From the NCBI GenBank assembly GCA_018666155.1, contig JABJAH010000018.1, positions 1 through 64,000 of the forward strand: a DNA stretch of 64,000 nucleotides. The letters run 5' to 3'. Shown piece by piece: positions 42,754 through 52,354 of the stretch; position 1 is the stretch's first letter; every line of letters starts with the position of its first letter. This DNA comes from Rhodospirillaceae bacterium (GTDB lineage Bacteria > Pseudomonadota > Alphaproteobacteria > Rhodospirillales > Rhodospirillaceae). A model generated the notes under the pieces. The model searched no databases, was not told the origin of the DNA, and saw only the letters and a list, made by a program, of their open reading frames with translations. Made by a program: the position numbers and the translations under genes.

Positions 42754-42844
42754 ACCCGTCTAGATGGGATTCCGTCAGAGTTATTATCGTTCGCTTCACT
42801 GAGGGTTGGGCTTCGTAGATCTCAAAACCGGAGATTATTGTTTA

Positions 42845-43675
42845 CTACCATGGCATGGGTGTGCCGTCGTAATTGATCATCGTGGCAGCATTCTTCGCAT
42901 CGAGCTCCTCAATGAATCCGATCAGGGCACCAACAGCGATGCCGGGTTTCAGTCGCGGGCCGTTATAACCGGTGTCTCTGCCAAATTCCGTGTCGACAAT
43001 GCCCGGATTAAACAGGCCGATGAGAATTCCTCGATCTCGCAAGTCGGCGGCCAAAGTACGCCCGACAATGTTCGCGCCAGCTTTGCTGATTCTGTAGAAG
43101 TAGTAGCCACCATTCTTGTCGGTCAAAGCCATGGAGCCAAGCCCGCTTGTGATCGTCACGATTTTCTTTTGTTCGCTCGCGGCCACATTGTCAGCAAATG
43201 ACTGAGACATATTGAGGGGACCGTAAACATTCACGGCCATAACGTTCGTGAAGGTGTCGTAGTCCAGGTCCTCCAATGTCTGCTTCGCAGCGGGACCAAA
43301 GATACCAGCATTGTTGATAAGAACATCAATTGGCACATCTGAGTATTTTTTAGCCAATGCTTCGATCTCAGCGTGATCAGTTACATCTAGTTCTTCGATC
43401 GCGATGCTGGAATATTCCTCTGCCAACGCATTCAATGCGTCCGCTGTGACAGGTGTGCGGCAGGTTGCAATGACCTTCCACCCCTTTGCTGCATATTGCT
43501 TTGTCAGCTCCAATCCCATGCCTCGGCTCGACCCAGTGATCAAGACCGTAGGAGTTTCTTGGGCAACTGCCATGTGAGGGGTCCATGTCGCGACGAGGAC
43601 ACCACCAATGACCAGACAAGCAATGGCCACTCGAATCACTTTGTGGCGTTTCAATTCGGAAAAGAACCTGCCCAT
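42845..43675 (-). CDS. Short-chain dehydrogenase with N-terminal membrane anchor
   Basis: About 276 residues from an ATG at 43675 with GGAGG 8 bases upstream (a GTG at 43699 is an alternative). The N-terminus FFSELKRHKVIRVAIACLVI followed by a hydrophobic stretch and HMAVAQ is a membrane anchor or signal peptide of a kind usually seen on TPR or cyclase proteins. Then comes a classical SDR: VLITGSSRGMGLELTKQ (NAD motif), NNAGIFG, a catalytic Ser in TSGLGSM and Y-x-x-x-K in YFYRISKAG. Oxidoreductase of unknown substrate. It fills the interval between tRNA-Ala and the inner tRNA-like copy. Confidence 0.85.
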   Translation of the reverse strand: MGRFFSELKRHKVIRVAIACLVIGGVLVATWTPHMAVAQETPTVLITGSSRGMGLELTKQYAAKGWKVIATCRTPVTADALNALAEEYSSIAIEELDVTDHAEIEALAKKYSDVPIDVLINNAGIFGPAAKQTLEDLDYDTFTNVMAVNVYGPLNMSQSFADNVAASEQKKIVTITSGLGSMALTDKNGGYYFYRISKAGANIVGRTLAADLRDRGILIGLFNPGIVDTEFGRDTGYNGPRLKPGIAVGALIGFIEELDAKNAATMINYDGTPMPW

Positions 43676-43745
43676 ACTTTGCGCCTCCGACGTCTTCACT
43701 TTGAGATCACCTCAAAGTTCATGATAACTGTTTTTCTGGAGAATT

Positions 43746-43821
43746 TGGTGGAGCCGAGCGGGATCGAACCGCTGACCTCGACGTTGCGAACGTCGCGCTC
43801 TCCCAACTGAGCTACGGCCCC
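43746..43821 (-). tRNA. tRNA-Ala (anticodon CGC)
   Basis: 76 bases including an encoded CCA. The acceptor stem GGGGCCG/CGGCTCC pairs fully and has the G3-U70 pair that identifies alanine tRNAs; the D arm, the anticodon stem CGACG/CGTCG with loop TTCGCAA (anticodon CGC, codon GCG) and the T arm with TTCGATC are all intact. Read on the minus strand; a good sigma-70 promoter lies just upstream. Confidence 0.97.
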
Positions 43822-43837
43822 CCAGGGAACGGCGCGG

Positions 43838-43866
43838 ATACTGTGCGGAGCGATGGTCTAAGTCAA
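43838..43866 (-). promoter_or_regulatory. Sigma-70 promoter of tRNA-Ala
   Basis: On the minus strand TTGACT (43861-43866) and CAGTAT (43838-43843) are separated by exactly 17 bp, and the tRNA starts 16 bp after the -10 box. Spacing and sequence fit a vegetative promoter. Confidence 0.8.
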
Positions 43867-43888
43867 GCACAGGAATATGTGTTTCGTC

Positions 43889-45511
43889 TCACTCTTGAAC
43901 CAGGCGGATGAGGCTATTGTTCGCATCGGTCACGACATAGACAGATCCGTCGTCTCCTACAGCGATACCGGTTGGCATACCCACTGGATCTGGTGCCCGC
44001 GAGATCAAGCCACCCAGAGCGAGACTCGTAGCCAATACCGTCTTATTGCCGGTGTCAGGGTCAATGGCGCTAATCTGACCAGCGCCGACTTCAGCAACAA
44101 CAACGCGGCCGTCGAGCAAGAGGGCGATGGTTTCTGGCTGGGCCAAATCCCCGGCCACAGTTTTCCGTGTGTCCGCTGCTAGGGTGATCAGGCTGATCCG
44201 CCCCGCTCCAGATTCGGCCACGTAGACCGAAAGCCCATCCGTTGCCCAGGCCAAACCGACCGGGCCGACCAGACCGGTCGCCACGACAGTGCGTGTATCT
44301 GGATCATTAGGAAATAATCGAATCACGGTTCCTGCGTCATGGCTCGCGACCAACACCGAGCCCGTCGGTTCAATGAGGACACCATAGGGTTGAGACACAT
44401 CAGCCCACTTGGCTCTTAGGTCATTGCTCGAGGCGTCTTTCAATAAAACCCGGTTTCGCCTGACATAGGTCAGGGCGATCATTCCGTCTCGGCTGTCACC
44501 ATCGGCGGACGGGCCACCTTCCAGGTCGAAGGGCAATATTTCTGTCGCGCCCGTATCCGGATCGACAAAGCGATAGCCAAAGATATCGGTGACCAAAAGC
44601 TGTTTCTTTCCATATCGCTCAACCCAGGTCATGCCACCCGGCGCGGCCAGGTCGCTGCGCATCACCGTTCGGCTGGTGCCGTTTTCGGGATCGATCGCAA
44701 CAACACCATTGTCTGAGGGTCGCGTGACGTAGATCGTTCCGTTTGGTGCGACGGCCAAATTGTCGAGGGGCGGCTCGACGGTGGCCACAAGAGTGTGATC
44801 ACCTGAGTCTGTATCGATTCGGATGACGCGGCCATCATCCCAGGACACGCCGTATAAAAACCCGTCTGGATGAAACTTCACCGCGACCACATTGCCGATA
44901 CCTTCAGCGATGATCGTTAGGTCACCCGATTCAACGTCGATTTTGCCGACGGACTGGCGCATAGGGAGCGGCGCATACAACGATCCATCGTTGCCAAATT
45001 CAAATGCGTTGAGACCACCGACGTTTTCCGTAACAACCCGTGCAGTGTTTGCCTTCAAGTTGTAGGCCCACAGTCGATCGGGCCCGAATAGTGTCGCGCC
45101 ATAAAGCGTTCCATCTGGCCCGAAGGTGACGGGGTTCACGAAGGGTAAATCGGTCGCTACCGTCCGGATCGTGCCGTCGTTCTCTTTCAGTCGAAGTTCG
45201 CCTTGGTTGAGTGCTGTCCAAGCCATTGACCCGTCTGGCCCGAAGGCGACGTCGTCTGCTTCGCCCAATGGCGCCCCAACAACGTCTTCCATTAAGCCAG
45301 TTTCGACGTCGAGCCGCACAATCGACTGCCCCATGACGCTGCCGATATAGAGGTCGCCGTCCGGCCCGAAAGCCAACCCATGCACGCCGTGCACCGGGAG
45401 GCCGGTGACAACTGTTTCCGTTCGCCAGGTCTCTGGAGGCTCATCGCAGCCGAATAGTCCTAGGGTCGTGACAGCGAGGACGAAGGTGAGTCGGCGCTTT
45501 GTTTGGGTCAC
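43889..45511 (-). CDS. Lipoprotein with beta-propeller repeats (SMP-30/NHL type)
   Basis: About 540 residues from a GTG at 45511. TFVLAVTTLGLFGCDE is a lipoprotein signal with the lipobox Cys. The mature protein is a long series of blades with the pattern V-x-F-G-P-D-G-x-L-Y, for example HGLAFGPDGDLYIGSVMG, VTFGPDGTLYGATLFGPDRL and GIAVGDDGSVYVVTDANNS, probably two six-bladed propellers of the SMP-30/NHL/Vgb-like kind. Function unknown. The frame is open to 45574 without a better start. Divergent from yggT. Confidence 0.8.
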   Translation of the reverse strand: MTQTKRRLTFVLAVTTLGLFGCDEPPETWRTETVVTGLPVHGVHGLAFGPDGDLYIGSVMGQSIVRLDVETGLMEDVVGAPLGEADDVAFGPDGSMAWTALNQGELRLKENDGTIRTVATDLPFVNPVTFGPDGTLYGATLFGPDRLWAYNLKANTARVVTENVGGLNAFEFGNDGSLYAPLPMRQSVGKIDVESGDLTIIAEGIGNVVAVKFHPDGFLYGVSWDDGRVIRIDTDSGDHTLVATVEPPLDNLAVAPNGTIYVTRPSDNGVVAIDPENGTSRTVMRSDLAAPGGMTWVERYGKKQLLVTDIFGYRFVDPDTGATEILPFDLEGGPSADGDSRDGMIALTYVRRNRVLLKDASSNDLRAKWADVSQPYGVLIEPTGSVLVASHDAGTVIRLFPNDPDTRTVVATGLVGPVGLAWATDGLSVYVAESGAGRISLITLAADTRKTVAGDLAQPETIALLLDGRVVVAEVGAGQISAIDPDTGNKTVLATSLALGGLISRAPDPVGMPTGIAVGDDGSVYVVTDANNSLIRLVQE

Positions 45512-45609
45512 AGGTTTGGCTTTCTGTTGCTGCACTTGTCTGCTTGATCTCGGCTCAGTACGGTAGCCTTTCACGTCCTCTCTACAAACGACAACCCGGA
45601 GGTAAATGG

Positions 45610-45912
45610 GTGGCTCTTCTCGTTCCCATTGTTCAGCTTTTTCAAATCATCCTTGGCATGTATTGGTATGTCGTTATCGCCGCCGTGATCATGAGTTGGC
45701 TGGTCAGCTTTGGTGTTATCAATACCCAAAACCGGATCGTCTATATCATCGGGTCTGCGTTGACGCAGCTGACTGAACCGGTCTTCAGAAAGATTCGTCG
45801 ATACATCCCGATTATGGGTGGCATTGATCTCTCCCCGATTGTTCTAATGCTCGGTCTTTGGTTGGCGCAGACCTATGTCAGCATTTTGATTGTTTGGATG
45901 ATCGCCCAATAG
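45610..45912 (+). CDS. YggT family membrane protein
   Basis: 100 residues beginning at a GTG with GGAGG about 8 bases upstream. Two hydrophobic segments (VALLVPIVQLFQIILGMYWY and PIVLMLGLWLAQTYVSILIV) flank the family core YVVIAAVIMSWLVSFGVIN and the LTEPVFRKIRRYIPIMGGID motif. YggT proteins act at the inner membrane, where some take part in osmotic or division-related processes; the exact role is unclear. The downstream yggU and folD genes are the usual neighbours. Confidence 0.92.
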   Translation: MALLVPIVQLFQIILGMYWYVVIAAVIMSWLVSFGVINTQNRIVYIIGSALTQLTEPVFRKIRRYIPIMGGIDLSPIVLMLGLWLAQTYVSILIVWMIAQ

Positions 45913-45922
45913 AGGCGTCCCA

Positions 45923-46240
45923 GTGGCGTCGTCCGCGTTTTATCACCTCGACGACGAGGGCCTTACACTGATCGTGCGTGCGGCCCCTAAAGCCTCGCAA
46001 AACAGAATCCTCGGCGTGATGAATACGTCTGACGGGCGCGCTGTAAAAATTGCTGTGACGGCGGTGCCTGACAAAGGTAAGGCCAATACGGCGGTGACCG
46101 CTTTGCTTGCCAAAGCCTTTGACGTCGCCAAAAATAGTGTGACTTTAGTTTCCGGTTCCACAGACCGACACAAGGTAGTGCGGGTTGTCGGCGATCCAGT
46201 TAAGCTCGCCGCAATCGCGGACCAATGGAGTGATTTATGA
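45923..46240 (+). CDS. yggU: DUF167 family protein (YggU)
   Basis: 105 residues with the DUF167 signature: [16 protein letters not shown] at the start, [20 protein letters not shown] in the middle and [20 protein letters not shown] near the end. Function unknown. It begins at a GTG 10 bp after yggT and ends overlapping folD by 4 bp (ATGA). Confidence 0.93.
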   Translation: MASSAFYHLDDEGLTLIVRAAPKASQNRILGVMNTSDGRAVKIAVTAVPDKGKANTAVTALLAKAFDVAKNSVTLVSGSTDRHKVVRVVGDPVKLAAIADQWSDL

Positions 46241-47136
46241 GCCAAGCGACCCTCATCGACGGCAAGGCCATAGCGGCTGGATTAAGATCGTGGATCGGTG
46301 AACAGATCGCGCAGCTGACGTCGAAGCATGGCCTTAAACCTGGCCTCGCCGTTGTTTTGGTTGGCGAAGACCCGGCCAGCCAGGTTTACGTTCGCAGTAA
46401 GCGCAAGACGGCGGTCAAGCTGGGCATGGAATCCTTTGAACACACGCTCCCGGCTGATGTGGACCAACAAACCGTGCTTGCGCTCGTTCAACAGCTCAAT
46501 GATGACCCGAAGGTCCACGGCATCTTGGTTCAATTACCGTTGCCGGCACACTTGGATGATAAGCCGGTGATTTTAGCGATCGATCCGTTGAAGGATGCCG
46601 ATGGCTTGCACCCCGAGAATGCTGGACGGCTCATGGCCGGTGAAACTGGCATGGTGTCCTGCACACCGCTCGGCTGTCAGCTGCTTCTTCGCCGCCAGAT
46701 TGGCGACATGACTGGCAAAGATGCGGTCGTGATCGGCCGCTCGTTGTTGTTTGGCAAACCGATGGCGCAGTTACTGCTTTCAGAAAACTGCACGGTGACC
46801 ACGGCGCATTCCCGTACCGCGGATCTCGCCGGTCATTGCCGTCGCGCTGATATTCTGGTTGCGGCTGTCGGGCGACCTGAGATGGTCAAGGCGGATTGGG
46901 TTAAGCCCGGCGCTGTCGTTATCGATGTCGGGATCAATCGCTTACCCGGTGACGGAGATAAAGACCGTCTCGTTGGTGATGTCGATTTCGATGCGGTCTC
47001 TTCGGTCGCTTCAGCCATTACCCCTGTGCCTGGCGGTGTTGGTCCCATGACCATCGCTTGCCTCATGTTCAACGCGCTGCGCGCGGTCCGGCTACAAAAT
47101 GGCTTAGAGGACGTTGCGTTACCGACCAGTTTTTAA
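46237..47136 (+). CDS. folD: Methylenetetrahydrofolate dehydrogenase / cyclohydrolase
   Basis: 299 residues, the usual FolD length. [13 protein letters not shown] has the catalytic Lys; [23 protein letters not shown] and [18 protein letters not shown] (NADP-binding) are the family motifs, and [15 protein letters not shown] closes the domain. It interconverts 5,10-methylene- and 10-formyl-tetrahydrofolate. Coupled to yggU by an ATGA overlap; its end overlaps the convergent FkbM gene by 4 bp. Confidence 0.97.
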   Translation: MSQATLIDGKAIAAGLRSWIGEQIAQLTSKHGLKPGLAVVLVGEDPASQVYVRSKRKTAVKLGMESFEHTLPADVDQQTVLALVQQLNDDPKVHGILVQLPLPAHLDDKPVILAIDPLKDADGLHPENAGRLMAGETGMVSCTPLGCQLLLRRQIGDMTGKDAVVIGRSLLFGKPMAQLLLSENCTVTTAHSRTADLAGHCRRADILVAAVGRPEMVKADWVKPGAVVIDVGINRLPGDGDKDRLVGDVDFDAVSSVASAITPVPGGVGPMTIACLMFNALRAVRLQNGLEDVALPTSF

Positions 47137-47999
47137 CTCTGTTGAGACCCTAAGCGACTCAGGTAACGGTCCCGTGGTTCGGGCGAGCCACGGTCGGACA
47201 CCACAGCGAGAACATGCAACACGAGATCGACGGACGTATAGAGGTCGTGCAAAATCGCCGCGAGTTTTAGTAGACGTTCCGTGCTTTGGTCCTTCAGTTT
47301 TGTAACGTCAGGAATGTAGACGGCGTCGGACCATAGAACTTGGCGCGTTTGTGTGATCGAAGCGCTGCCCGTTTTATAGGGCCTCTGCCCGAACCCCAGA
47401 AACGTGTGAAATTGGAACCCAGCGTCCCGCAGGTGCCGGTCTATATCCGCGAACATCGGTTGATCGTGATAGATTTCGACGAACTCAACTTCCGTCTGAA
47501 CAGCCAGGGCGGTCGGCAGAAGTCGGGCACAGCCTTCTAGAACCGATAATTCCCCGCCTTGAACATCCATTTGCAAGAAATCCAGCTCATCCCAGTCTAC
47601 CACCTCATCGAGAGTGTGGGTCTGCACCGGCTGGCTGCTTTCCGGAATGACCACATTTTCAAGCCCAGAGAAATTCTGAATCAATTCCATGTTGGGTTTG
47701 TAGAGGGAACTGGTCATCACTTCTGTGTTGCGGTGAAAGGTAGCGCTTCTGCCATCACCAATGACGAAGGGCAGAAAACGATGCGGCGCGCCATATTTTT
47801 CAGCTAAGGCCTTGCAACCTGCGGCATCTGCGTCGAAGCCGATCACAGTAGCGTTTTCGCGCTCTATAAGTCGCGCGTAAGCTTCGGGTGCGCCAGCAAT
47901 AGGCAACGCCCCAACATCAACAATTTTGAGCGGCGGTAAGTCCGGGACAATATCGTAGAAACTAAAGTCCGTGTTCAGCGCGTTGGTCACGGCGCTCAA
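47133..47999 (-). CDS. FkbM family methyltransferase
   Basis: 288 residues. [13 protein letters not shown] is the SAM-binding strand, [20 protein letters not shown] the second, [20 protein letters not shown] the third (the D-x-x-G-x-E pattern is typical of FkbM), and [20 protein letters not shown] follows. FkbM enzymes O-methylate hydroxyls on sugars or polyketides. The ATGA overlap with the crotonase gene upstream suggests joint translation. Confidence 0.88.
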   Translation of the reverse strand: MSAVTNALNTDFSFYDIVPDLPPLKIVDVGALPIAGAPEAYARLIERENATVIGFDADAAGCKALAEKYGAPHRFLPFVIGDGRSATFHRNTEVMTSSLYKPNMELIQNFSGLENVVIPESSQPVQTHTLDEVVDWDELDFLQMDVQGGELSVLEGCARLLPTALAVQTEVEFVEIYHDQPMFADIDRHLRDAGFQFHTFLGFGQRPYKTGSASITQTRQVLWSDAVYIPDVTKLKDQSTERLLKLAAILHDLYTSVDLVLHVLAVVSDRGSPEPRDRYLSRLGSQQS

Positions 48000-48763
48000 T
48001 CGAACTTTGAGAAATCAGGGGCGCGTTTTTCAAAGAAGGCGGCAATCGCTTCTTTGACTTCGGCGCTGTTCAATTGTTCGCCGAACACCTTAGCCTCTTG
48101 GTCAATGCGGGCGCGGATGTCTTCTACACTCATATTTAGAAGCGCCTTGGTTTTTCGAAGAGCGGCCGGTGGTTTGGCGGCCAATTTCTCTGCGGCCTTC
48201 TGTGCGGTGCTCAATAGGTCTGCTGCTGAACAGACGGCGTTGATCAAACCGATCTCATTTGCCGTAGCGGCATTGAACGGATCGCCAAACATGAGCAACT
48301 CGGCTGCGCGTGCCCGCCCCGCCAGTGCGGGCAAAACAAGGCTCGACCCGAGTTCGGGCACCAAGCCAAGGTTCACGAAGGGCAATTGAAACCGTGCGGT
48401 GTCGACGGCGTAGACGAGATCGCAATGCAGCAGCATCGTTGTGCCGATGCCGATGGCCAAGCCATTGACTGCCGCAACGACAGGTTTCTTCGCGCCCGCA
48501 ATAGCGTGCATAAATTGGAAAACGGGGCTTGATGGGTCGACCGGCGGATTGTCGAGAAAGTCTTTTAGATCGTTGCCCGCCGTGAAGCTGTCCTCACTGC
48601 CGGTGATCAAAATCACTCGAACATCTTTGTTGCTGTCCGCGTCGGAAATGGCGTCGGCGAGCGCCGCATACATGGCGGCGGTCAATGCGTTCTTTTTTTC
48701 CGGCCGAGAGATCGTGAGCGTCAGGACGCCGCCAGCGTGGCTGTTTTTGATATGCTCACTCAT
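47996..48763 (-). CDS. Enoyl-CoA hydratase/isomerase family protein, probably an isomerase
   Basis: 255 residues of the crotonase fold: LTLTISRPEKKNALTAAMYA, the oxyanion loop TAGNDLKDFLDN and NGLAIGIGTTMLLHCDLVYA. The two glutamates used by enoyl-CoA hydratases (after the GGG loop and in a QPE motif) are absent, replaced by Thr-Thr and by LPFVNLG; instead VPELGSS supplies a Glu in the place used by delta3,delta2-enoyl-CoA isomerases. So isomerase or another activity is more likely than hydratase. It overlaps the FkbM gene by 4 bp. Confidence 0.88.
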   Translation of the reverse strand: MSEHIKNSHAGGVLTLTISRPEKKNALTAAMYAALADAISDADSNKDVRVILITGSEDSFTAGNDLKDFLDNPPVDPSSPVFQFMHAIAGAKKPVVAAVNGLAIGIGTTMLLHCDLVYAVDTARFQLPFVNLGLVPELGSSLVLPALAGRARAAELLMFGDPFNAATANEIGLINAVCSAADLLSTAQKAAEKLAAKPPAALRKTKALLNMSVEDIRARIDQEAKVFGEQLNSAEVKEAIAAFFEKRAPDFSKFD

Positions 48764-48780
48764 CGCTTAACTCCGCTCTT

Positions 48781-49986
48781 CTACTTGCGACGGCCTAGTG
48801 TTCCCAGGCGAAGCCGCAACGCATTCAGTTTAATGAAGCCCTCGGCATCGTGTTGATTGAACACGTCATCTTCTTCGAAGGTCACATGTTCCGTGCTGTA
48901 AAGACTGGTCGGCGACTTGCGTCCAACAACAATCGCGTTGCCTTTATAGAGTTTAAGTCTGGCCGTGCCGGTCACGTACTCTTGTGTGGCGTCGATCGCG
49001 GCCTGCAACATCTCCCGTTCGGGCGCAAACCAGTAGCCGGTGTAGATCAGTTTGGCATAGCGGGGCATCAGCTCATCTTTTAAATGCGCCGCTTCACGAT
49101 CGAGGGTGATGCTTTCCACCGCCCGCCGCGCTGTGAGCCAAATTGTGCCGCCCGGCGTTTCATAAACGCCGCGGGCCTTCATCCCCACATAACGGTTTTC
49201 CACCATGTCGATCCGGCCAATGCCGTGTTTGCCGCCGAGCTCATTGAGCTTGGTTAGGAAGGCGGCGGGAGACAAACGCTCACCGTTGATGGCTACGGGA
49301 TCACCGGCTTCGAATTCAATCTCGACGTATTCAGGTGTGTCTGGCGCCGCTTCGGGAGCAACCGTGAGACGGAACATATCCTCGTCCGGCTCTGACCATG
49401 GGTCTTCTAGAGCTTTTCCTTCGTAGGAAACATGCAACAGGTTGGCGTCCATGGAATAGGGCGCCTCACCCCGCTTGTCCGTCGGAATCGGAATATTATG
49501 TTTTTCGGCATACTCGATCAGCTTAGCGCGGGAATTCAGGTCCCACTCGCGCCAGGGAGAAATCACTTTGATCCCCGGCTCCAAAGCGTAAGCGGTGAGT
49601 TCAAAACGGACTTGGTCGTTGCCCTTGCCGGTCGCGCCATGTGAAATCGCCACGGCATTGGTGTCTCGTGCAATCTCGACCAAGCGCTTGCCGATCAGTG
49701 GCCGCGCAATCGACGTGCCGAGTAAGTACACACCTTCGTATAGGGCGTTGGCCCGGAACATCGGAAAGCAGTAGTCGCGCACGAACTCTTCCCGCAGGTC
49801 TTCTATATAGATGTGCTCGATGCCCATCAGCTCGGCTTTCTGCCGAGCGGGCTCTAGTTCTTCGCCTTGGCCGATGTCGGCGGTGAAGGTTACCACCTCG
49901 CAATTTTTCTCTTCCTGCAGCCAGCGCAGAATGATGGAGGTGTCCAATCCGCCCGAGTAGGCAAGAACGACTTTGTCGCGGCTCAT
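48781..49986 (-). CDS. argG: Argininosuccinate synthase
   Basis: 401 residues. The ATP-pyrophosphatase loop [17 protein letters not shown] is at the N-terminus, [15 protein letters not shown] binds citrulline/aspartate, and [11 protein letters not shown] and [10 protein letters not shown] are conserved in bacterial type ArgG. It condenses citrulline and aspartate in arginine synthesis. A candidate promoter lies 56 bp upstream. It is separated from rlmN by about 110 bp and followed by the crotonase gene. Confidence 0.98.
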   Translation of the reverse strand: MSRDKVVLAYSGGLDTSIILRWLQEEKNCEVVTFTADIGQGEELEPARQKAELMGIEHIYIEDLREEFVRDYCFPMFRANALYEGVYLLGTSIARPLIGKRLVEIARDTNAVAISHGATGKGNDQVRFELTAYALEPGIKVISPWREWDLNSRAKLIEYAEKHNIPIPTDKRGEAPYSMDANLLHVSYEGKALEDPWSEPDEDMFRLTVAPEAAPDTPEYVEIEFEAGDPVAINGERLSPAAFLTKLNELGGKHGIGRIDMVENRYVGMKARGVYETPGGTIWLTARRAVESITLDREAAHLKDELMPRYAKLIYTGYWFAPEREMLQAAIDATQEYVTGTARLKLYKGNAIVVGRKSPTSLYSTEHVTFEEDDVFNQHDAEGFIKLNALRLRLGTLGRRK

Positions 49987-50041
49987 ACTCTTAGTTCCCG
50001 TTTATCCGCCCACCCTACAAAGTGAGCCCAATTTGCGCCGG

Positions 50042-50069
50042 AGTATAGGGAGCAAGCGGTGCAGAGCAA
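50042..50069 (-). promoter_or_regulatory. Candidate promoter of argG
   Basis: On the minus strand TTGCTC (50064-50069) and TATACT (50042-50047) are spaced by 16 bp, and the argG ATG lies 56 bp below the -10. The -35 is imperfect. Confidence 0.35.
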
Positions 50070-50094
50070 GCGCGGTTTTGCCAGCCCCGTAGCT

Positions 50095-51279
50095 TTACAA
50101 AACGAGTTGCGCTTCCTTCTCAGCCCAGGCTTCTTCCGCCTGGACACGTCGTTCTTTGGCCGACAGTTTTTCAGAGTCGGTCTTCAATTGTCCACAAGCG
50201 GCAAGGATGTCGCGGCCGCGTGGTGTGCGGATCGGGCAGGTCAACCCAGCGCTGGTCATAACCTCTTGGAACCGCTCGATGGTTTTTCGGTCTGAGCATT
50301 CGTAGGGCGTGCCGGGCCACGGGTTAAACGGAATCAGATTAAATTTGCAGTGGACGTCTTTAACCAGGGCCACCAGCGCGCGGGCATCCGCTTCAGAATC
50401 GTTGATGTCTTTGAGCATGACGTATTCGAAAGTGATCCGCCGCGCATTGGATACGCCCGGGTAGGTTCTGCACGCCTCCATCAACTCCTTAAGCGGATAC
50501 TTTTTATTGATCGGCATGATTTGCGATCGAACGTCGTCGTTCGCCGCATGAAGCGAGATCGCGAGATTGACCCGGAGCTCTTCGCCACATCGTGCGATCT
50601 CGGGAACGACTCCCGAGGTTGATAAGGTAATGCGGTGTCGGCTGACCGATATCCCGTCACCGGTCATAACGATCTGCATCGCTTTCTTTACGGATTCGAA
50701 ATTATAGAGTGGCTCGCCCATGCCCATGAGGACGATGTTGGTCAGCCGCCTCGAGTCATCTTTTGGCGTTGGCCATTCGCCCAGGGCATCACGGGCCACC
50801 ATAATTTGGGCGAGTATTTCGCCAGGCGTCAGATTGCGCACTAGCCGTTGGGTGCCCGTATGGCAGAATCGGCAGGTCAGGGTGCAGCCCACCTGTGATG
50901 AGATGCACAGGGTTCCCCGGTCGTCTTCGGGAATCAAGACGGCCTCCGCCTTTTGTCCGTCGGCGAAGGCATGAAGCCACTTGCGGGTGCCGTCTTCCGA
51001 AAGCTGTTCTTGGGCGATCTTAGGGCGCTCGAGGGTAAACGTGTCCGCCAGCCGGGTGCGAAATTCCTTGGATACGTCCGTCATATCCTCGAAAGTGCGG
51101 GCGCCTTTGCTGTAAATCCATTGAAACAGCTGGGTTCCGCGGTAGGGTTTCTCGCCCATGTCCACGGCTAAAGCGGTCATTTCAGCCTTATCGAGGCCGA
51201 TCAACGGCAGGCGGCCATCTGCCGCTATAGGGCCGGCAGCGGCCAGTGAGGTCAGGTCGGGGCGGTCGGTATCGGGCAT
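50095..51279 (-). CDS. rlmN: 23S rRNA (adenine-2503-C2)-methyltransferase / tRNA methyltransferase RlmN
   Basis: About 394 residues. [11 protein letters not shown] holds the radical-SAM C-x3-C-x2-C cluster, ISSQVG lies just before it, [17 protein letters not shown] is the SAM-binding GMGEPL motif, and [20 protein letters not shown] follows. A C-terminal Cys ([15 protein letters not shown]) completes the mechanism. The start at 51279 has AGAGGG a few bases upstream; the open frame begins 11 codons earlier. RlmN methylates A2503 of 23S rRNA and A37 of some tRNAs. Confidence 0.96.
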   Translation of the reverse strand: MPDTDRPDLTSLAAAGPIAADGRLPLIGLDKAEMTALAVDMGEKPYRGTQLFQWIYSKGARTFEDMTDVSKEFRTRLADTFTLERPKIAQEQLSEDGTRKWLHAFADGQKAEAVLIPEDDRGTLCISSQVGCTLTCRFCHTGTQRLVRNLTPGEILAQIMVARDALGEWPTPKDDSRRLTNIVLMGMGEPLYNFESVKKAMQIVMTGDGISVSRHRITLSTSGVVPEIARCGEELRVNLAISLHAANDDVRSQIMPINKKYPLKELMEACRTYPGVSNARRITFEYVMLKDINDSEADARALVALVKDVHCKFNLIPFNPWPGTPYECSDRKTIERFQEVMTSAGLTCPIRTPRGRDILAACGQLKTDSEKLSAKERRVQAEEAWAEKEAQLVL

Positions 51280-51456
51280 AGGCCCTCTTACGCTTAATCC
51301 TCTGAATCGCAAAGGGTTCTTATCACTCCCGGGGCACGACGCTAAAAAGACGGTCCGGTCCCGTTTCTCGGGGAATTTCGGACCCTAGGCCCTGAGTGGC
51401 CTGAGAGCGGGTCTGGAAAATGAGAACGGGGACGTCGCTTGAGGGAGAGGGATTCC

Positions 51457-52308
51457 ATGATGTTACGCGCGGTGATGATGGCAACAGCTGCTTTATCTTT
51501 GGCAGCTTGTGGGGCTAATTACGATGTTATGGGAGCGCGCTCCCTGCCCAATCGTGGCGAAGACTTTCATCGCGCCCTGCAAACGGACTATGCCGATTTG
51601 GCTGCCTCTGAAAAATCAGAGGCTGACTGGGCCGACGCCAGAGAGTTTGTGTCCAGAGCCCGCCGCGCCGCCACCGGTGAAACATTCCCGCCTGAAACGC
51701 TCAACAACCGCGACATCCCCGGCCATGCGTCCAAGTCTATCGGTGACGCCCGCGCCCGTTTGATTGCTGTTTTGAACGACGGCACGCGTACCAGCATGCC
51801 GGTCATGGCCGCGATGGCCCAGTCCGGATTTGATTGCTGGATGCAAGAACAAGAAGAAGAAGATCGCCAGCCCGAAGACATTGCGGCTTGCCGGTCGAGC
51901 TTCAACACCGCTCTGCGCGCTTTAGAAGCCGCTAAGCCGGCACCGGTTGCACAAGCTGCCCCCGCTTCTTCCATGCCCGACCAGTTCCAGATTTATTTCG
52001 ACTTTGATTCTGCAAATCTGAACGCCGCAGCGCAGGCCGTCGTGACCCAAATCTCAGAGGCCCACGAAAAATACAACCCGGCCACAGTGCTGGTGATCGG
52101 CCATACGGATTCTGCTGGTTCAAGTGACTACAACATCATGTTGTCCCAGAGCCGGGCTGAAACGGTCTACAACGCGTTGGCCGAAGAAGGCATCGATCAA
52201 AGCGAAATGCGGGTCGAAGCCTACGGCGAAGAACGGCCCCGGACATCTCAGTCCGATGGCACCCGTGAGCGAGATAACCGCCGCGTCGACGTTATTTTCG
52301 AAAAGTAA
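51457..52308 (+). CDS. OmpA-family lipoprotein
   Basis: 283 residues from an ATG at 51457 with GGAGAGGG about 7 bases upstream. The signal peptide ends ALSLAACGAN (lipobox Cys). An N-terminal helical domain (DYADLAASEKSEADWADARE) is followed by a Glu-rich stretch (CWMQEQEEEDRQ) and a C-terminal OmpA domain: FQIYFDFDSANLN, VLVIGHTDSAGSSDYNIMLSQ, and RERDNRRVDVIFEK, with the peptidoglycan-binding Asp and Arg. It probably links the outer membrane to peptidoglycan. Divergent from rlmN. Confidence 0.92.
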   Translation: MMLRAVMMATAALSLAACGANYDVMGARSLPNRGEDFHRALQTDYADLAASEKSEADWADAREFVSRARRAATGETFPPETLNNRDIPGHASKSIGDARARLIAVLNDGTRTSMPVMAAMAQSGFDCWMQEQEEEDRQPEDIAACRSSFNTALRALEAAKPAPVAQAAPASSMPDQFQIYFDFDSANLNAAAQAVVTQISEAHEKYNPATVLVIGHTDSAGSSDYNIMLSQSRAETVYNALAEEGIDQSEMRVEAYGEERPRTSQSDGTRERDNRRVDVIFEK

Positions 52309-52313
52309 GCGTT

Positions 52314-52354
52314 CCGCCTTAGGCGGTAGCTGTGGTGCCTACCGCCCTAAGCGG
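52314..52354. terminator. Hairpin at the convergent ends of the OmpA-family and moeB genes
   Basis: CCGCCTTAGGCGGTAG and CTACCGCCCTAAGCGG pair over 13 of 16 positions, with a 9-base loop. It overlaps the last codon and stop of moeB and follows the lipoprotein stop by 5 bp, so it could act on both transcripts. Confidence 0.55.

Noticed and set aside
43496-43810. Open reading frame ending VEPSGIEPLTSTLRTSRSPN
   Set aside because: It runs antisense through the SDR gene and the tRNA-Ala gene; this tail is a well-known false translation of tRNA.
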